Positions 21,879 through 33,229 are shown, counted from the stretch's first letter. The stretch: DNA of 64,000 nucleotides from Anthracocystis setariae (GCA_928724745.1 CAKMXJ010000032.1:1674001-1738000), one strand, 5' to 3'. The notes: generated by a model not told the origin, from the sequence alone. Made by a program: numbers and translations.

Positions 21879-22850
21879 GGTTGATGAGCAGGATGGCTTC
21901 CCAAAAGCCTCGATCAAGGACACAGCATACGAAAGTCAGTCGACACCACGAACTCGTAATGTGGGATTCGAGCTGGTGAGTGAGGTCCCTGACCAAGATC
22001 GGCCAATGCCACCGAGCAAGGTAAGATGTGTGTGTTTGTGTGTGTGTGTGTGTGTGAATGCGTGAGTGCTGATACGATTCCGTCGTGGAAGCTGACAGTG
22101 GAGGCAGATGGTTGAGACGAGGGATGTGGAGCAGAAGGGGTTGCCTTGAAATGGGATGCTGAGCTAGAGACCCTAAGTCAGGGTGTGTGCCTTTCAGCAA
22201 GCAGCGGCCCATGGAGGGCGCTCCTCCACAAAACCACACAAAACCTGCTTTTCTGAGTCTGATCTTGCCAAAATCTCACGTCAAAATAAAATAATTATAT
22301 ATTCGTCTGCCCCTTTTGAGGCCTCAGAGATGAGGCGCGACTGAGGCGTGCGACTTGCGCGCGCTCTCCACAGCTGATCTAAGTTGGACTCTGGCTCTGG
22401 CTCCCGCTCCCGCTCCAGCCCCCACTCCCACTCCCGCTCGGCTGATCCTGACCGCTTCAACTCACCGCGGCCAGATCCTATCAGTCAGTGCACACACACA
22501 AAAGTTGCCTGAGGCTGTGCAGTCCGTTCTCGATCCGCAGCGCTTGATTTGTATTGATTCTTCCGGATGCCCGAGAGGCAACTCGATACGGGTGAAGTGG
22601 TGGTGACGAGGTGGGGAAGGACTCTGAGGAAGAGAGAGGGGGGAACCTACTAAGATAAGACAAGAATAGCGAAACTTAGTGTTACATGTTACAATAAATA
22701 TGAACTTTTTTTCTCTGATGAAGTCTGGGGCTCCAACGTCTTTCGGCACTTGCAGAGATGAATCCAAAACCCAGGGCTGCCTGGCCTTTGGCTAGTGTAC
22801 AAGTCAGGGGGATAGAGCCAGATTGGAGGTTTCAAACGATTTTAATCCAG
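21879..22850. other. Intergenic region between ATG15 and the 882-residue gene
   Basis: About 1 kb. It contains a TG/GT microsatellite (about 22027-22056), an AT-rich patch (about 22282-22302) and a CTC/CCG-rich purine-pyrimidine stretch near 22386-22440. No gene was recognised. Confidence 0.5.
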
Positions 22851-25499
22851 TTAATCGGTGGTGGTGGTGGTGGTGGTGGGATCTGCTCTGAGGTCCCCGT
22901 GGTGGATCCGAGTGGCTTGGGCACGACGCATGACTGCCTGGTGCTGAGCGGCCTTAGAGCCTCCCCAAGCATGGTCAAGTTCATGCAGGTCAAGCTTTTC
23001 CGGAGGGCCAAACAGGATGGTTTCTACTTCGGCATCAGCCGATGTCGCTGGGCTCGGCGAATCGGAAGCCGAGTCGGGCGAGCAAGAGCCGGTCTCGACC
23101 AGATCAGGGGTAGCGCTCGGTTTAGGGCTGGTAGAGGCGCCAATGAGAGGTTGATGCTGCGATGTCTGCTGTTGCTGAGGTGGAACAGGAAGAGCCGTGG
23201 TCGATGTCTTGATCGATTCAGGCTGCTGCGGCTTAGTCTCAGGCGAATCGACCGAGGGTGTTGTGAAGGTGGTGAAACGTATTTGGCGAGGAGGAGGCAG
23301 TGCAGGTCGTCGAACCACCAGCTTCTCTACTTTGGTAGCCTCTTTGGGCGCTTCGACCATCTCCTTGACGGGCTCGACAGAGGAGGTGACTTCCTTCGTC
23401 GCTTCAGTCTTAGCTTCCACGGCCGAAGGAGATGCGACGATCGAGTCCATTTTGCCTTGGCTCGGAGGGTGGAGATCTGGGCTCAAAGCCTTAGGAGTTG
23501 TTGATGCTTCTGCAGATGCCAAGTCGAGCGGAGCAGGCTGCTCAAGGTCCGGAAGCGAGCCGACACCCATGATGAAAGGGCTCGGCAGATCCGTACCCTT
23601 GGTGTGCAGGCTCAGCGAAAGACCAGGGCTGAGCAAAGGCGACTCGATCTGGATCATGGGCGAGAGTTGCATGTAAGGAGCGACGTTCGAGTTGGTTCGT
23701 TCCATCAACTCCGCGCTCAATTTCAGAGGGGCAAGCCCGTTAGGTCCGGATGGCAACCCAGCGTGCTTGCGCCTCTGCAGTACTGGCGTGCCCATCTGCA
23801 TGACGGCGGGCGCACCTCTGGCACTTGTGGCGGGCGCAGTAGCATCGACGTCGGTGTCGATAGCTCGCAGTTGTGGCGATGAGGCGGCGACTGGACTGTA
23901 AGGCAGCGAAAGAGTGAGTGAGCCCGCGTGCTGGTGTGGCTTGTCCGCACCCACCTGAGTGGTTGGCAAGGCATGCACAAACACAGAGTCACGACCAGCG
24001 CCGAATGGCGAGGTGGCCTTTTCCTCCGAGCTGTGCAGGTCGACAACCTCTTCTGTCTTGCAGCGTGGGCTGTCGGGATAAGGCAGATCGCACCCGGATT
24101 GTGGACTACGAGGGGTAGTGGCGGGCGTATCGTCCATCTCTGCGTCCTCTTCCGTGGTCGCTCGTCTAGGAGCGGACCACAGTGGCTTTTCGGCGTTCGA
24201 ATCAGTCTTTTGCGAGTCGAAAAAGTCAAAGTCGGCGTCGAGCATGGCCTGGTGGAAATCGTTCTCGTCGTCTTCTTCCTCATCTTCATCCTCTTCGTCC
24301 ATGGCCTCATTAGCGAATGGCGTGGTGTGCATATTTCGGTATCCGCTTGCAGGGCGTGCGGCGCAGCGCAAGGGAATGTAGGTGAGAGGCGTGCTTGAGT
24401 CCATGTCGAACTTGACAATGTCAGCCGAAATGGGTGAAGAGGATGGGATGTCGCGACCTTTCCAGCCGCACGGCGTGTCGTGCTTCAACGGGCGGGCAAC
24501 ATCACCGGTTCGGAAGCGGCCGACGTCAGCTTGATCGACAGGAAAAGCTGGACGGCCATCGTCGCGAACACCAAATCTGATGGGTCGTTTGGCCGAAGCC
24601 TCGGGCGAGACGCTTACACGACCACCTCGGATGAAGGTTGGCTGGGTGAACTGGGTTGGCATACGGACTCTGACGGAGCCATCACGGGGAAGAAGCGGTG
24701 GAGGTGAAAGCTCCAACGAATCGTCGGCGTCGCTAAGTCGAGGCCTCTTGGACGCGACCGTCCCAGCCATCTCAAATTCTGCCTCCGAGTCGTCTCCGTT
24801 GCCGCGCGCATCGACCTCCTTGGCTTGGTTGCTACCCTTCTTGGACGAAGGAGTGACTTCTTCCAGCCGGCCCTTGGAGATGCGGCCCTTGAGCTTCGCC
24901 TGAGCGACCATTGCAGAGGGAGACTGGTTCTTTGGTGCCGTATCTTCTGGGCTGGAACTGCGCCCCTTCTTCTTTGACTTGGACGCAGACGAAAGCGATG
25001 CCGGCGATTGCGTCTCGACCGTGGTCAAAGTGGAAGGGGGTTTGTACATGCTGCTAGGTCGGCGTTTACGCTTTCCGGGTCCAAAGTCCTCCGAGTCATC
25101 TCTGTCGTTAGCAGCATCAAGGTCGGAGCTGATGGCATCCGATTCTGTCTTGCTACCCTTGCGAAGTTTCGGCGCACCTGCAGCTGAGGTGACAGGAGAA
25201 AGTCCGGCGGGAGAACCGTTGGGACCTTCCTCTTTGCTACCTTTGGCCTGCCTGGTAGCATTGTACAAAGACGACGGACGAGAGGGCGGTGGCGAGGGCG
25301 AGGGAAGGAGGCGACTGGGAAGCTTGCGAGTGCGAGTGGTGGTGCGACGAGCAGGTGTTTGGTCGTTGGAGGTTGCGTCGGCAGAAGCCGCTTCCGATGC
25401 TGCTTCTTCCGTTAAGGTTACATCTTTCGAAGGCTGTGGCGCTGGAGCAGCAGCAGCAGCAGCAGCAGCAAGTTCGGTGCGAGCTCGAGTGGCGGCCAT
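22851..25499 (-). CDS. Unrecognised Ser/Pro-rich acidic protein, probably nuclear
   Basis: An 882-residue single-exon ORF with an ATG start and no domain I recognise. It begins with a poly-Ala stretch, continues with basic, Ser/Pro-rich DNA including KRKRRPSS and RTTTRTRK-like clusters that could be nuclear signals, and has an acidic run of Asp/Glu at about residues 395-410. The only region that looks well folded or conserved is about residues 300-400, with RPIRFGVRDDGRPAFPV, TPCGWKGRDIPSSSP and STPLTYIPLRCAARPASGYR, followed by FHQAMLDADFDFFDSQ. The C-terminus ends in poly-Thr encoded by a GGT repeat. It could be a transcription or chromatin factor, but no function can be assigned from sequence alone. 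Confidence 0.75.
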   Translation of the reverse strand: MAATRARTELAAAAAAAAPAPQPSKDVTLTEEAASEAASADATSNDQTPARRTTTRTRKLPSRLLPSPSPPPSRPSSLYNATRQAKGSKEEGPNGSPAGLSPVTSAAGAPKLRKGSKTESDAISSDLDAANDRDDSEDFGPGKRKRRPSSMYKPPSTLTTVETQSPASLSSASKSKKKGRSSSPEDTAPKNQSPSAMVAQAKLKGRISKGRLEEVTPSSKKGSNQAKEVDARGNGDDSEAEFEMAGTVASKRPRLSDADDSLELSPPPLLPRDGSVRVRMPTQFTQPTFIRGGRVSVSPEASAKRPIRFGVRDDGRPAFPVDQADVGRFRTGDVARPLKHDTPCGWKGRDIPSSSPISADIVKFDMDSSTPLTYIPLRCAARPASGYRNMHTTPFANEAMDEEDEDEEEDDENDFHQAMLDADFDFFDSQKTDSNAEKPLWSAPRRATTEEDAEMDDTPATTPRSPQSGCDLPYPDSPRCKTEEVVDLHSSEEKATSPFGAGRDSVFVHALPTTQVGADKPHQHAGSLTLSLPYSPVAASSPQLRAIDTDVDATAPATSARGAPAVMQMGTPVLQRRKHAGLPSGPNGLAPLKLSAELMERTNSNVAPYMQLSPMIQIESPLLSPGLSLSLHTKGTDLPSPFIMGVGSLPDLEQPAPLDLASAEASTTPKALSPDLHPPSQGKMDSIVASPSAVEAKTEATKEVTSSVEPVKEMVEAPKEATKVEKLVVRRPALPPPRQIRFTTFTTPSVDSPETKPQQPESIKTSTTALPVPPQQQQTSQHQPLIGASTSPKPSATPDLVETGSCSPDSASDSPSPATSADAEVETILFGPPEKLDLHELDHAWGGSKAAQHQAVMRRAQATRIHHGDLRADPTTTTTTTD

Positions 25500-26642
25500 G
25501 ACCTTGGAAGATGTAGTTTGTGAGAGGCGACCGAGCTACTGTCGGGGTCAAACAGAGCAAAGGTCTTTAGTGTGTCGAAGGGGGTTCGACTGCGATGTGT
25601 GTGGGGGTTGGGCGATGAGAGAGGGTCTTCGGCAAGGCAAGAAATGGAGTGGAGCCGAATCTCGACAAAGAAAGAAGGAGCGTTGGTTGGCGACAAAGTA
25701 CGCAAACGCTCAATCAAGAGAGAAGGATGAGACCGTTCATCATCCGCGGTCCGAAAAGCTTCCGAGCAGGTGGCTTACAGCAATCGCGAGACGCTGTTGG
25801 GACGACGAGTCGAATGGATGCGATGCAGTCTGCGATTGAAGTGAAAGTGGATTTGTCGAAAACGACGTAGAAGTTCGACAGCCAGCTGTGTTTTGAGGAA
25901 ACTGAACGGCGTGCGGGCTTGCAAGGGCTTCGAGCGCGGCAAGCTTTCCAACAATGAAGTCGTATGCGAGAAGAGAGCAGACGACAGGACCGGTGTGAAT
26001 GAGGATAAAATGAAGCGAAGCAGGAGGATTGAGAGCCAGGCCGGAGGTCAAAGTGCTGAAGTTGGCGAAAAGGCTGGATAGCAGAAGTGGGTGACTATGG
26101 CGCGTGTCTGTTGTTGTTGAAAGAGAAGGAGTAAGGTTGGGCGTATCGAATCGAGATACGAAATACTGTACAGATAGTAGTGTCGTGGTGAAGGATGATG
26201 GCGAGGTGTGAGAGGGTGAACAAATGGATGATGTGGCTTTGGGAAGGAAGGATGCAGCAAAAGAAGGACCAACCAACCAACCAGCCAGCCAGCCGCAGCA
26301 GGGGAACGAGAAGGATTGCGAATATCGTTGGCGGGCCGATACGGTGGACTCACACTGGCTGGCTGGGTTTGTGCACCACGGAGCGGCTGCGCAGCCAAAG
26401 CGAGGCAGAAAAGCAGAATCACGAGCTGAGCCTCGCCTCGTCTTGCCTTGGAAAGTGCAACGGAGAGCGAGAGAAAAAGAAAAGGAAAAGGAAAAAGAAA
26501 AAAAAAAAAGGGAAAAGGAAAAGATACAACAGTCACTGTACTGTACCAGCACAGTCCAGTTGGTTGAAAAGAATGTCGTGGAGCAAATCACTTCACAGCC
26601 TAGGCAGATTTGCACTCAATTTGAGAATCGCGCACCTGGGCC

Positions 26643-26666
26643 AAAAAAAAAAAAAAAAAAAAAAAA
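26643..26666. repeat. A24 homopolymer tract
   Basis: A run of about 24 adenines within the long intergenic region upstream of the PUF gene. Not next to a recognised stop codon. Confidence 0.95.
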
Positions 26667-27565
26667 GATTCAAATCGAATTGGTTTTTGCGCGCACAGTC
26701 GTCGTCCTTCAGTCAGGTTCCCTCGCTCACGCTAAGCACATACAGTACTTTGGTTGGCTCACGACATTCTTACCAGTTGCACTGCACTGAGCGTGAAGAC
26801 AGAGAAGTAGAAAAAATTGACTCGAGGCAGTAGAACGCAGCCGAGGCAGTCGAAGCGAAGCTACTGTAATGACTGACTGGTGCTCCCTGTTTCGTGACGT
26901 TGACCAACAGCCATCGACCACGTCCGCAAACGAGACGAGTGACAGTCCGCAAGAGCAGAGCATCCAACGGCCAACTCTGATCTGTGCCGTGCCTGTAGCA
27001 ACCAAAGCCAGACCAGACGAGCCGAGACGAGACTCAACTCGGACCAACGCGATGAGGAAAGCGCATTGCCCGCGGAATGGATGTATAGAGAGAACGATTT
27101 TTCATGCTTGTTGGTCTCTTGGGTGCTGCTGGCTTTGCATGGTGGCTGCAAGATAGGCTTCTGATTTTGGGCCAAGTCGGACGGCCAACAATGCAGGGGT
27201 GGCAGGCATGCCAGGAATGGCCTTGTTGGTCAGCTGCAGGCAGAGGCCGAGCTTTTCTTACATATTAAAATAATAAAATAAAGAGATATGCACGGATGTG
27301 AGTACTCAAGGTCACGCTCTGGATAGTCTTCCACACAGTACAATCTCGCCATAAAGGCACTGTAGCACTTTCACCACTCTACTGCTTTTCAGTGCAAGCC
27401 TTATTCCGTTTAGAGTATCCTGAACACGGTTCGCTAGTGTAGTGCTCCTCCGTTGTTCACGTTCCAACCAACCGCGGCTGCTTGCGTGACGCAAACCAAG
27501 ATCGAGCCAGTGTGAGTGAGGCACGTAGCTCGCCAACAACACAACAGTAGTAGAGTGTATTTCTT

Positions 27566-28056
27566 TCAGCGTTGGAAGACCGCATCTGCTGGCCGGCTGA
27601 GTGGCTCGACATCATCATGCCCGTGCGCCTGGGCCATCTTTTCGGCCAAATCCACCTCGTCAAGCTGTCTGTCCCTCCTTGTACTGTGCGATAGAACTGT
27701 AAGCTGCGATCGTCCCACGTCTGTATCAGTGCATCGTTAAAGTCAGTAACACAACCTGCACCTCGCAGCAATGGCATAGCAGCATATGTTAATCTGCGAT
27801 CTGGACAAGAAGCAGACGGGACGTAGCTACTGCCGTTGCTAGAGCGCCAAAACAACAGGGTAGGGGACGGTTCCGTGGTGGCTGGCAAGCTAAGAATGCA
27901 AGCGATGTGATGAAACCAGAACGATGATGCAGGTCAGTCAGCTTGGCTTTCTGTACCCCGCTTTTTTGCGGTCATGCTGTAAGGTGCTGGCCTGACTGAG
28001 CTGGGCTTGGGACGAAAGTAAGGCACGAAGCATGAGCCATCCGTGCCCGCCTCCAT
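27566..28056 (-). CDS. Candidate small spliced gene, function unknown
   Basis: Weakly supported. On the minus strand, the segment 27720-27566 has a clean frame ending in TGA that reads as a hydrophilic, charged helix-like tail (RRDRQLDEVDLAEKMAQAHG, then HDDVEPLSRPADAVFQR). It is preceded by TACTGAC and a GATACAG acceptor. An upstream exon starting with the ATG at 28056 (MEAGTDGSCFVPYF...) and ending at 27957 before GTACAG would join in frame across a 236-nt intron, giving 84 residues. The donor is not the strong GTAAGT consensus, and other exon choices are possible. I recognise no family. Confidence 0.2.
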
Positions 28057-29398
28057 TTTGTGCGTTTCTGCAGCAGAATGTACAGGACGTGGCCCAGCTC
28101 CAGCTTAAGGCGGGTCGCTGAGCGCAGAATGTTCACCCAAGAACTCATTCTACTTGCAGGGAAAAAAAGGAGCCCCTTTGATATGTTCGAACAGGGACAC
28201 GACGTCTCCGTATCAACCAGAACAAGCAAATCAATGTTTTGTACAGCACTACGAGCAAAGTTGCGTGGTGATGCTCTCAGGATCGGGCACTCTCGACAAA
28301 AATGGCTGGTTGGGGCCAAGCGAAATGCCCTGATTATTTTTAAAGGTGTAGAGGAACAAACGACTACACAATCGAGGCTCGCAAGTGACCAGCTACATTC
28401 AAATTTTGAGTCTCTTTGTTGAAATCCGGTTGGATCGGGCTAAGCGCACTAGGCTCGTTGGCACAGATGGAAAATGATTAGCCGCCAAAGCAGGGCTTCT
28501 GCTGCTAACTGGTACAGACTAGACTACTGCACAGGACTGTTGGGTAAATGACCGACCAATCATGACTTTTTTTTTTTTTTTGGCATTTCCAACAGTCGTG
28601 GCATCGAGTTTGTGCGAGGCCTAGAGGCTTCGAACTGGCCTGAAAGCTGCAGTTGTCTCAGTCACCTGCAACGGCAACGGCAGCGGCAGCGGCAGGTCAA
28701 ACAGCAACGCCGAAAAGGGCTCCGAGCCACACACAGTGCGTGCGTGAGTGCGTGCGTGCGTGCGCTTGTCTCTATCGACGCACTGACCGTTTCCGTGTGA
28801 CCCTGAAGACTTATTCGCCAACATCCTGCACGCGTTGTTGGACCAGCAACCTTGTCATATCTCGATCAGGCTCCGCTCACCATCGTCTTCTCTTGGCTCA
28901 ACACAGCTCGTCATCACCTCAGTAGATTGTCAAAGATTCCGAGTCTACATTAGCTTGGTTTCATCGTACACCAACTCATCACGACTGTCCCATCGACCGC
29001 TGGATGTCATCGGCTCTGCCAGCTCAGACCTCAACCATCTCAGTGCAGACCTAGCAATGCTTTAAAACTCCACCATCCTCTTTCTGGATCCTGCTTGCGA
29101 GATCGAACGCGACGCTCAATGTCTATGTGCCTGCCTGCTAACACCTACGGCAAGATGCAACTCTGACAAGCAGCTAATATAACCACGATCTTCGATCTAT
29201 CGCATAGCAAATACCTCTCTCCTTCACCATCAGATTCCATCATTTTGAACTTTCTATCTGGCATGGCAATTTGGAAGCTCCTTCGACTTGGACGAGCTCA
29301 CCTTATTGGCCTGCAAAGTGCATCACTCCTTCAGCGAAGAGGGCATCGGACTCGCCAATCCCTCAGCAGCATCGCAAGCAGCACCGTAAGCCTCCATC

Positions 29399-32300
29399 AT
29401 GTCTAGAAGAGCTCTACAGTTGCAAGTTGAAGAGGGCTTCGCGCCTAACCCATCTTACAGGACTACGAGCATCGCCAATGAATCGGACCCCATCATAGAC
29501 CCGACCGAATTGGGTCGATCAAGCCGCGGAAGGGCTCGTGCAGGAACTTTACCATCTAGCTGGGGCGACACGCTGCCGACCCTACATCAGCAAACTCTTC
29601 ACGACCCTCCACTCCAAACCCTTTCGCCATCATCAGCGCCCAACGGGAATGCCCAAATCGCGGATCTACGTGTCATCTCAAATGTTGGCTCTGTTTCGCA
29701 GTTGCCAGCTCCGAACGAGACGAGTCGATCAGTCAACAGCCTCGCTCTGCCATCTGCTTCTCCACGTCTGCGCTCCGGATCTCTCACACTTCCACAAGCC
29801 AACCTTTCCAATGCTTTTGGTCCGTCGTTCTTTTCGTCTCGTTGGCAGCCTACGCGCTCTGGTTTGAGCAACATGACTTCGGCAACTGCAGATGAGGATC
29901 CGCATCCTGCATTTCACCCTCAGGATGGCGGCATGCCTCGCTTCTCGTTCGAGGGCTCTGACGTGTTCGACTACATGGGCTTAGCAGGAGCTGACCTCGC
30001 AAGGCTCCAAGGCGCCATGACCTCGAATCCCGTATCAAGGGACTCGGTAGCAGGGACGACGGATGCCGACTACGGCTTCCCTGAGCCAGACGCATTTTTG
30101 ACCTCGGCGCAGCTGCGCAATCGCTCTTCCACGCTGGGTGTTCAGCAGCTTCGACCCCGGCTCAACCAAGGAGAAGGCAGGGCTCGTAGCAGCAGCTATT
30201 TGCCATCTTTTGCCTTCAATACCCCTACCAGCGGCGATGCATCCCCTCAGCCCGGTGTTAGCTCTCAACACACCAGATCGGGGACTCACTCGGGCACGCA
30301 AACACCCTACTCTGGGAACGCACCGCACTCGTCTCTGCTCAACACAGCTCTGCAGAATCGACTTCACCAGTACAGCGCCGCACCGTCCAGCCATGGCTCA
30401 GATCTCGTCTCGCGAGAACCTGTCAGCGCTTCCAGGCCACGAGCCACTAGCATGGGGGTGCTCGATCAGCCTCACACTCGCGCACCCCTGATGAATCAGT
30501 ATCATCCCAGTCACAGTGCTGCACAAGGCTCCATGCAGTTCGCTTATGATTCGTTGCCAATGTCCGCAGCATCCGCAGGTAACGTCAGCCTTATGATCCC
30601 ATCGGCTAACGTATCCTCTCATCTCGACTCGCAGAACGATCTCTCTACGTTGTTGGCCAACGGCCGAAACCGTGCAGGAACCATTGCAGCATTCTCAGGT
30701 CCTGGCGGTAGGGCAAGAGCCGAGCAAGAGCTTCTACGAATGACGCAGATGCAATATGAGGCTGCATTTGGGAGAGATTTCCACTCTCGACCGGGTTCTT
30801 CCAGCGCTATGGAAGCATTTGGCCCGAACGACATGTATGTTCCGTCGCGATCGCAGCAGCCAAAGACAGCGCAGAGGTCCGGCACCAGTTCACCTTTTGC
30901 ACAACCAACACGGACACTGTGGATCGGTCACCTCCGAACATCGGTCACGAGCCAAGATCTCCTGCAAGCATTCTCGCACTACGGTCCCATCGAAACGTTC
31001 CGTTTGGTGCTCGAGAAGGGCTGCGCTTTCATCAATTATGTCGACGTTGCAGACGCTATACGTGCACGGGATGACATCGTTGGTCGTCTCGGTGGTCGCA
31101 TAGGACTTGGCACGATGGGATCTGAAGGACAGGTGCGCATCGGATTTGGCAAGCCCGACTCGGTGCCTCAAGCTGGCATCGGAGGGTTTACGCCTCCTAT
31201 GGACATGTTCGGAGGATCCGCTGATTTCTCGCAAACGGGCATGGAAGTCTTTGGCGCCGAGCCTGCAAACCAGGAACCGTCACGCGCTCTGTGGATCGGA
31301 TCGATCCCTTCCTCGACGCCGACAGAAATTCTCACCTCGGTCTTTTCGCCATTCGGTCCCATCGAGAGCATCCGTGTCCTGGCGAGCAAAAGCTGTGCCT
31401 TCATCAATTTTGAGCGCCTCGAGGACGCGATGATGGCGCGAAACGCCCTGCACGCTCGCGACGTGCTCGGAGTCGACGCCGGCCCGGTCAAGATTGGATT
31501 CGCCAAGGTGCCCGCCAAGATGAACGAAAACTACTTTGCATCGCTCGATCCAGCGTCAGCTGAATTCCTCGCAGCAATGGAGACGTTGGCGTCTCTGCCT
31601 GGAGCTGGCGGAATGCCTCTGGAAGCACAGATGCCGAGAGGTGCAGACGACTACCGGGGCGCTAATTCGGGGTTGGAGAGCTTGTCCCGTCAGCAGTTGC
31701 AGCCCAACTCTTTCAATTCCCACGGCCTTGCTCGCAATCTCGGCGCAGATGCTACCGGCGGTCCTGCTACCAGTGCAATGGGACGAGTGTCCGCCTTTCC
31801 TACGCACAGCTCTTCCAACAGCATCGTACCCAGCAGCGACAAGGGCGGTGTCCCACTTCCCGCAGAAATGAAGCCCCGTGCGACTGTCAACGACCTTCAA
31901 ATGCTGATGCGGCAGCTTGACGAGACGGATCCGGACGTCGAGGCAGACGTGGCCCGTGTCGCCCGCATTCGACCTCAAGTCACCTACTATACTCGCATTC
32001 CGCCCGTTCCCGAGCTTCCTCCCAGTAAACGCTTTGACAACAACCGACTCAAGGAAGTTCGCAAACGACTCGAAACGCCTAATTGCACCTCATCAGACGC
32101 TGACGCCATCGCACGCGACTATCTGCCTTGCGTAGTCGATCTCTCCTCTGACTTTATTGGCAACACACTCGTGCAGAAGTTCTTTGAGCGCTGTTCGGAG
32201 CCTATGAAGAAGACCATGCTCGAGCTCATCGCCCCCCACCTTGCTGTGATTGGCGTACATAAGAATGGTACTTGGGCGGCGCAGAAGATCATTGATTGCA

Positions 32301-33229
32301 CCCAGACGGATGATCAACGTGCGATCATCGCCAAGCATATTCGGCCGTACATTCCGCCTCTACTCTTGGACCAGTTTGGAAACTACGTGGTGCAGCGATT
32401 GATCCCCTTTGGCAGCCCGCACTCGGACTTCATCTTCGAAGCGATGGTGGACAGATGTTGGGAGATTGCCCAAGGTCGATTTGGATCGAGGAGCATGAGG
32501 GCATGTTTGGAGTCGCCGAAACTGTCCAAGTTCCACGTCAAGCAGGTGGCACTGGCCATTGTGCTCAACTCTGTGCCGTTGGCGACTTCGCAGAACGGAG
32601 CGTTATTGGTGACGTGGTTGCTAGATGCTCTGTCGTTTCCTGGACGCTTCCGGCTGTTGGCGCCTAGGTTTGCGCCGCATTTGGCAAGTCTGTGTACGCA
32701 TAAGCTTGCGTCTCAGACAGTGTTGAGGATCGTTTCGCAGAAGACCGACTTAGAGGCGAGCCGACAACTGCTGAGGGTCTTGTTCGATGTCAATAGGCCA
32801 CAATTACTGGAGGACATTTTGGTGGATCAGGTTCATGGAAGTCAGTTTGTCACCAAGGTGTTTTCAGAGGCGGGGGTGTTGGAGGGCGAGGAGAGGAGGC
32901 TGTTCGGTGAGGAGGTCAAGAGGATTCTAGCCAAGCATGGTTTTATTAGCATGCCACCGTATAGGCCTTTGGCGATCGAGATGGGGTTGTTGCCCGCGAA
33001 CGGCAGCAGTGGTGCTTATGGCGCTGTCGGTGCAGGCAAACTGGAAGGCAGATTAGCGATGATGAACCTCGCAAGCTCCAATGGAAGAGCAGCAGGTGGC
33101 GTCGACAGCGTTGCTCGATTCGACCCCTGGGCAACAACAGATACTCAGCATGACCACGGCTACTCACAGCAGCAGCAGGATCCACACTTGCATGGACGTT
33201 TGCAACAGGATGCACGTGCGTACTATTAG
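29399..33229 (+). CDS. RRM-RRM-Pumilio RNA-binding protein, Jsn1/Puf2 type
   Basis: Predicted 1276-residue post-transcriptional regulator. Two RRMs are visible: about residues 504-585 (RTLWIGHLRTSVTSQDL ... GCAFINYVDVADA) and 628-704 (RALWIGSIPSSTPTEIL ... SCAFINFERLEDA). A Pumilio repeat domain follows at about 900-1190, with DFIGNTLVQKFFERC, GTWAAQKIID, DQFGNYVVQRLIPFG and GRFGSRSMRACLE. This order, RRM then PUF, is that of yeast Jsn1/Puf2, which bind mRNAs for membrane-associated and mitochondrial proteins. The first ~500 residues are Ser/Pro/Gln-rich and probably disordered, as is the His/Gln-rich C-terminus. ATG start after a C/T-rich leader; single exon. The 3' end converges on the AlkB-like gene. 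Confidence 0.9.
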   Translation: MSRRALQLQVEEGFAPNPSYRTTSIANESDPIIDPTELGRSSRGRARAGTLPSSWGDTLPTLHQQTLHDPPLQTLSPSSAPNGNAQIADLRVISNVGSVSQLPAPNETSRSVNSLALPSASPRLRSGSLTLPQANLSNAFGPSFFSSRWQPTRSGLSNMTSATADEDPHPAFHPQDGGMPRFSFEGSDVFDYMGLAGADLARLQGAMTSNPVSRDSVAGTTDADYGFPEPDAFLTSAQLRNRSSTLGVQQLRPRLNQGEGRARSSSYLPSFAFNTPTSGDASPQPGVSSQHTRSGTHSGTQTPYSGNAPHSSLLNTALQNRLHQYSAAPSSHGSDLVSREPVSASRPRATSMGVLDQPHTRAPLMNQYHPSHSAAQGSMQFAYDSLPMSAASAGNVSLMIPSANVSSHLDSQNDLSTLLANGRNRAGTIAAFSGPGGRARAEQELLRMTQMQYEAAFGRDFHSRPGSSSAMEAFGPNDMYVPSRSQQPKTAQRSGTSSPFAQPTRTLWIGHLRTSVTSQDLLQAFSHYGPIETFRLVLEKGCAFINYVDVADAIRARDDIVGRLGGRIGLGTMGSEGQVRIGFGKPDSVPQAGIGGFTPPMDMFGGSADFSQTGMEVFGAEPANQEPSRALWIGSIPSSTPTEILTSVFSPFGPIESIRVLASKSCAFINFERLEDAMMARNALHARDVLGVDAGPVKIGFAKVPAKMNENYFASLDPASAEFLAAMETLASLPGAGGMPLEAQMPRGADDYRGANSGLESLSRQQLQPNSFNSHGLARNLGADATGGPATSAMGRVSAFPTHSSSNSIVPSSDKGGVPLPAEMKPRATVNDLQMLMRQLDETDPDVEADVARVARIRPQVTYYTRIPPVPELPPSKRFDNNRLKEVRKRLETPNCTSSDADAIARDYLPCVVDLSSDFIGNTLVQKFFERCSEPMKKTMLELIAPHLAVIGVHKNGTWAAQKIIDCTQTDDQRAIIAKHIRPYIPPLLLDQFGNYVVQRLIPFGSPHSDFIFEAMVDRCWEIAQGRFGSRSMRACLESPKLSKFHVKQVALAIVLNSVPLATSQNGALLVTWLLDALSFPGRFRLLAPRFAPHLASLCTHKLASQTVLRIVSQKTDLEASRQLLRVLFDVNRPQLLEDILVDQVHGSQFVTKVFSEAGVLEGEERRLFGEEVKRILAKHGFISMPPYRPLAIEMGLLPANGSSGAYGAVGAGKLEGRLAMMNLASSNGRAAGGVDSVARFDPWATTDTQHDHGYSQQQQDPHLHGRLQQDARAYY

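Larger units (their letters stand above)
25500..29398. other. 3.9-kb divergent intergenic region
   Basis: Separates the 882-residue gene (minus) from the PUF gene (plus). It contains A/G-rich tracts (about 26468-26524), an A24 run (26643-26666), ACTGTACTGTACC-like motifs (about 26165 and 26535), a GTGC/GTGCGT run (about 28737-28766) and T tracts (28567-28581). The last ~500 bp upstream of the PUF gene are C/T-rich and probably leader. One weak candidate small spliced gene (27566-28056, minus) is listed separately. Confidence 0.5.

Noticed and set aside
25583..25600. Sequence resembling a tRNA B box (GGTTCGACTGC)
   Set aside because: No matching A box, acceptor stem or cloverleaf could be built around it.
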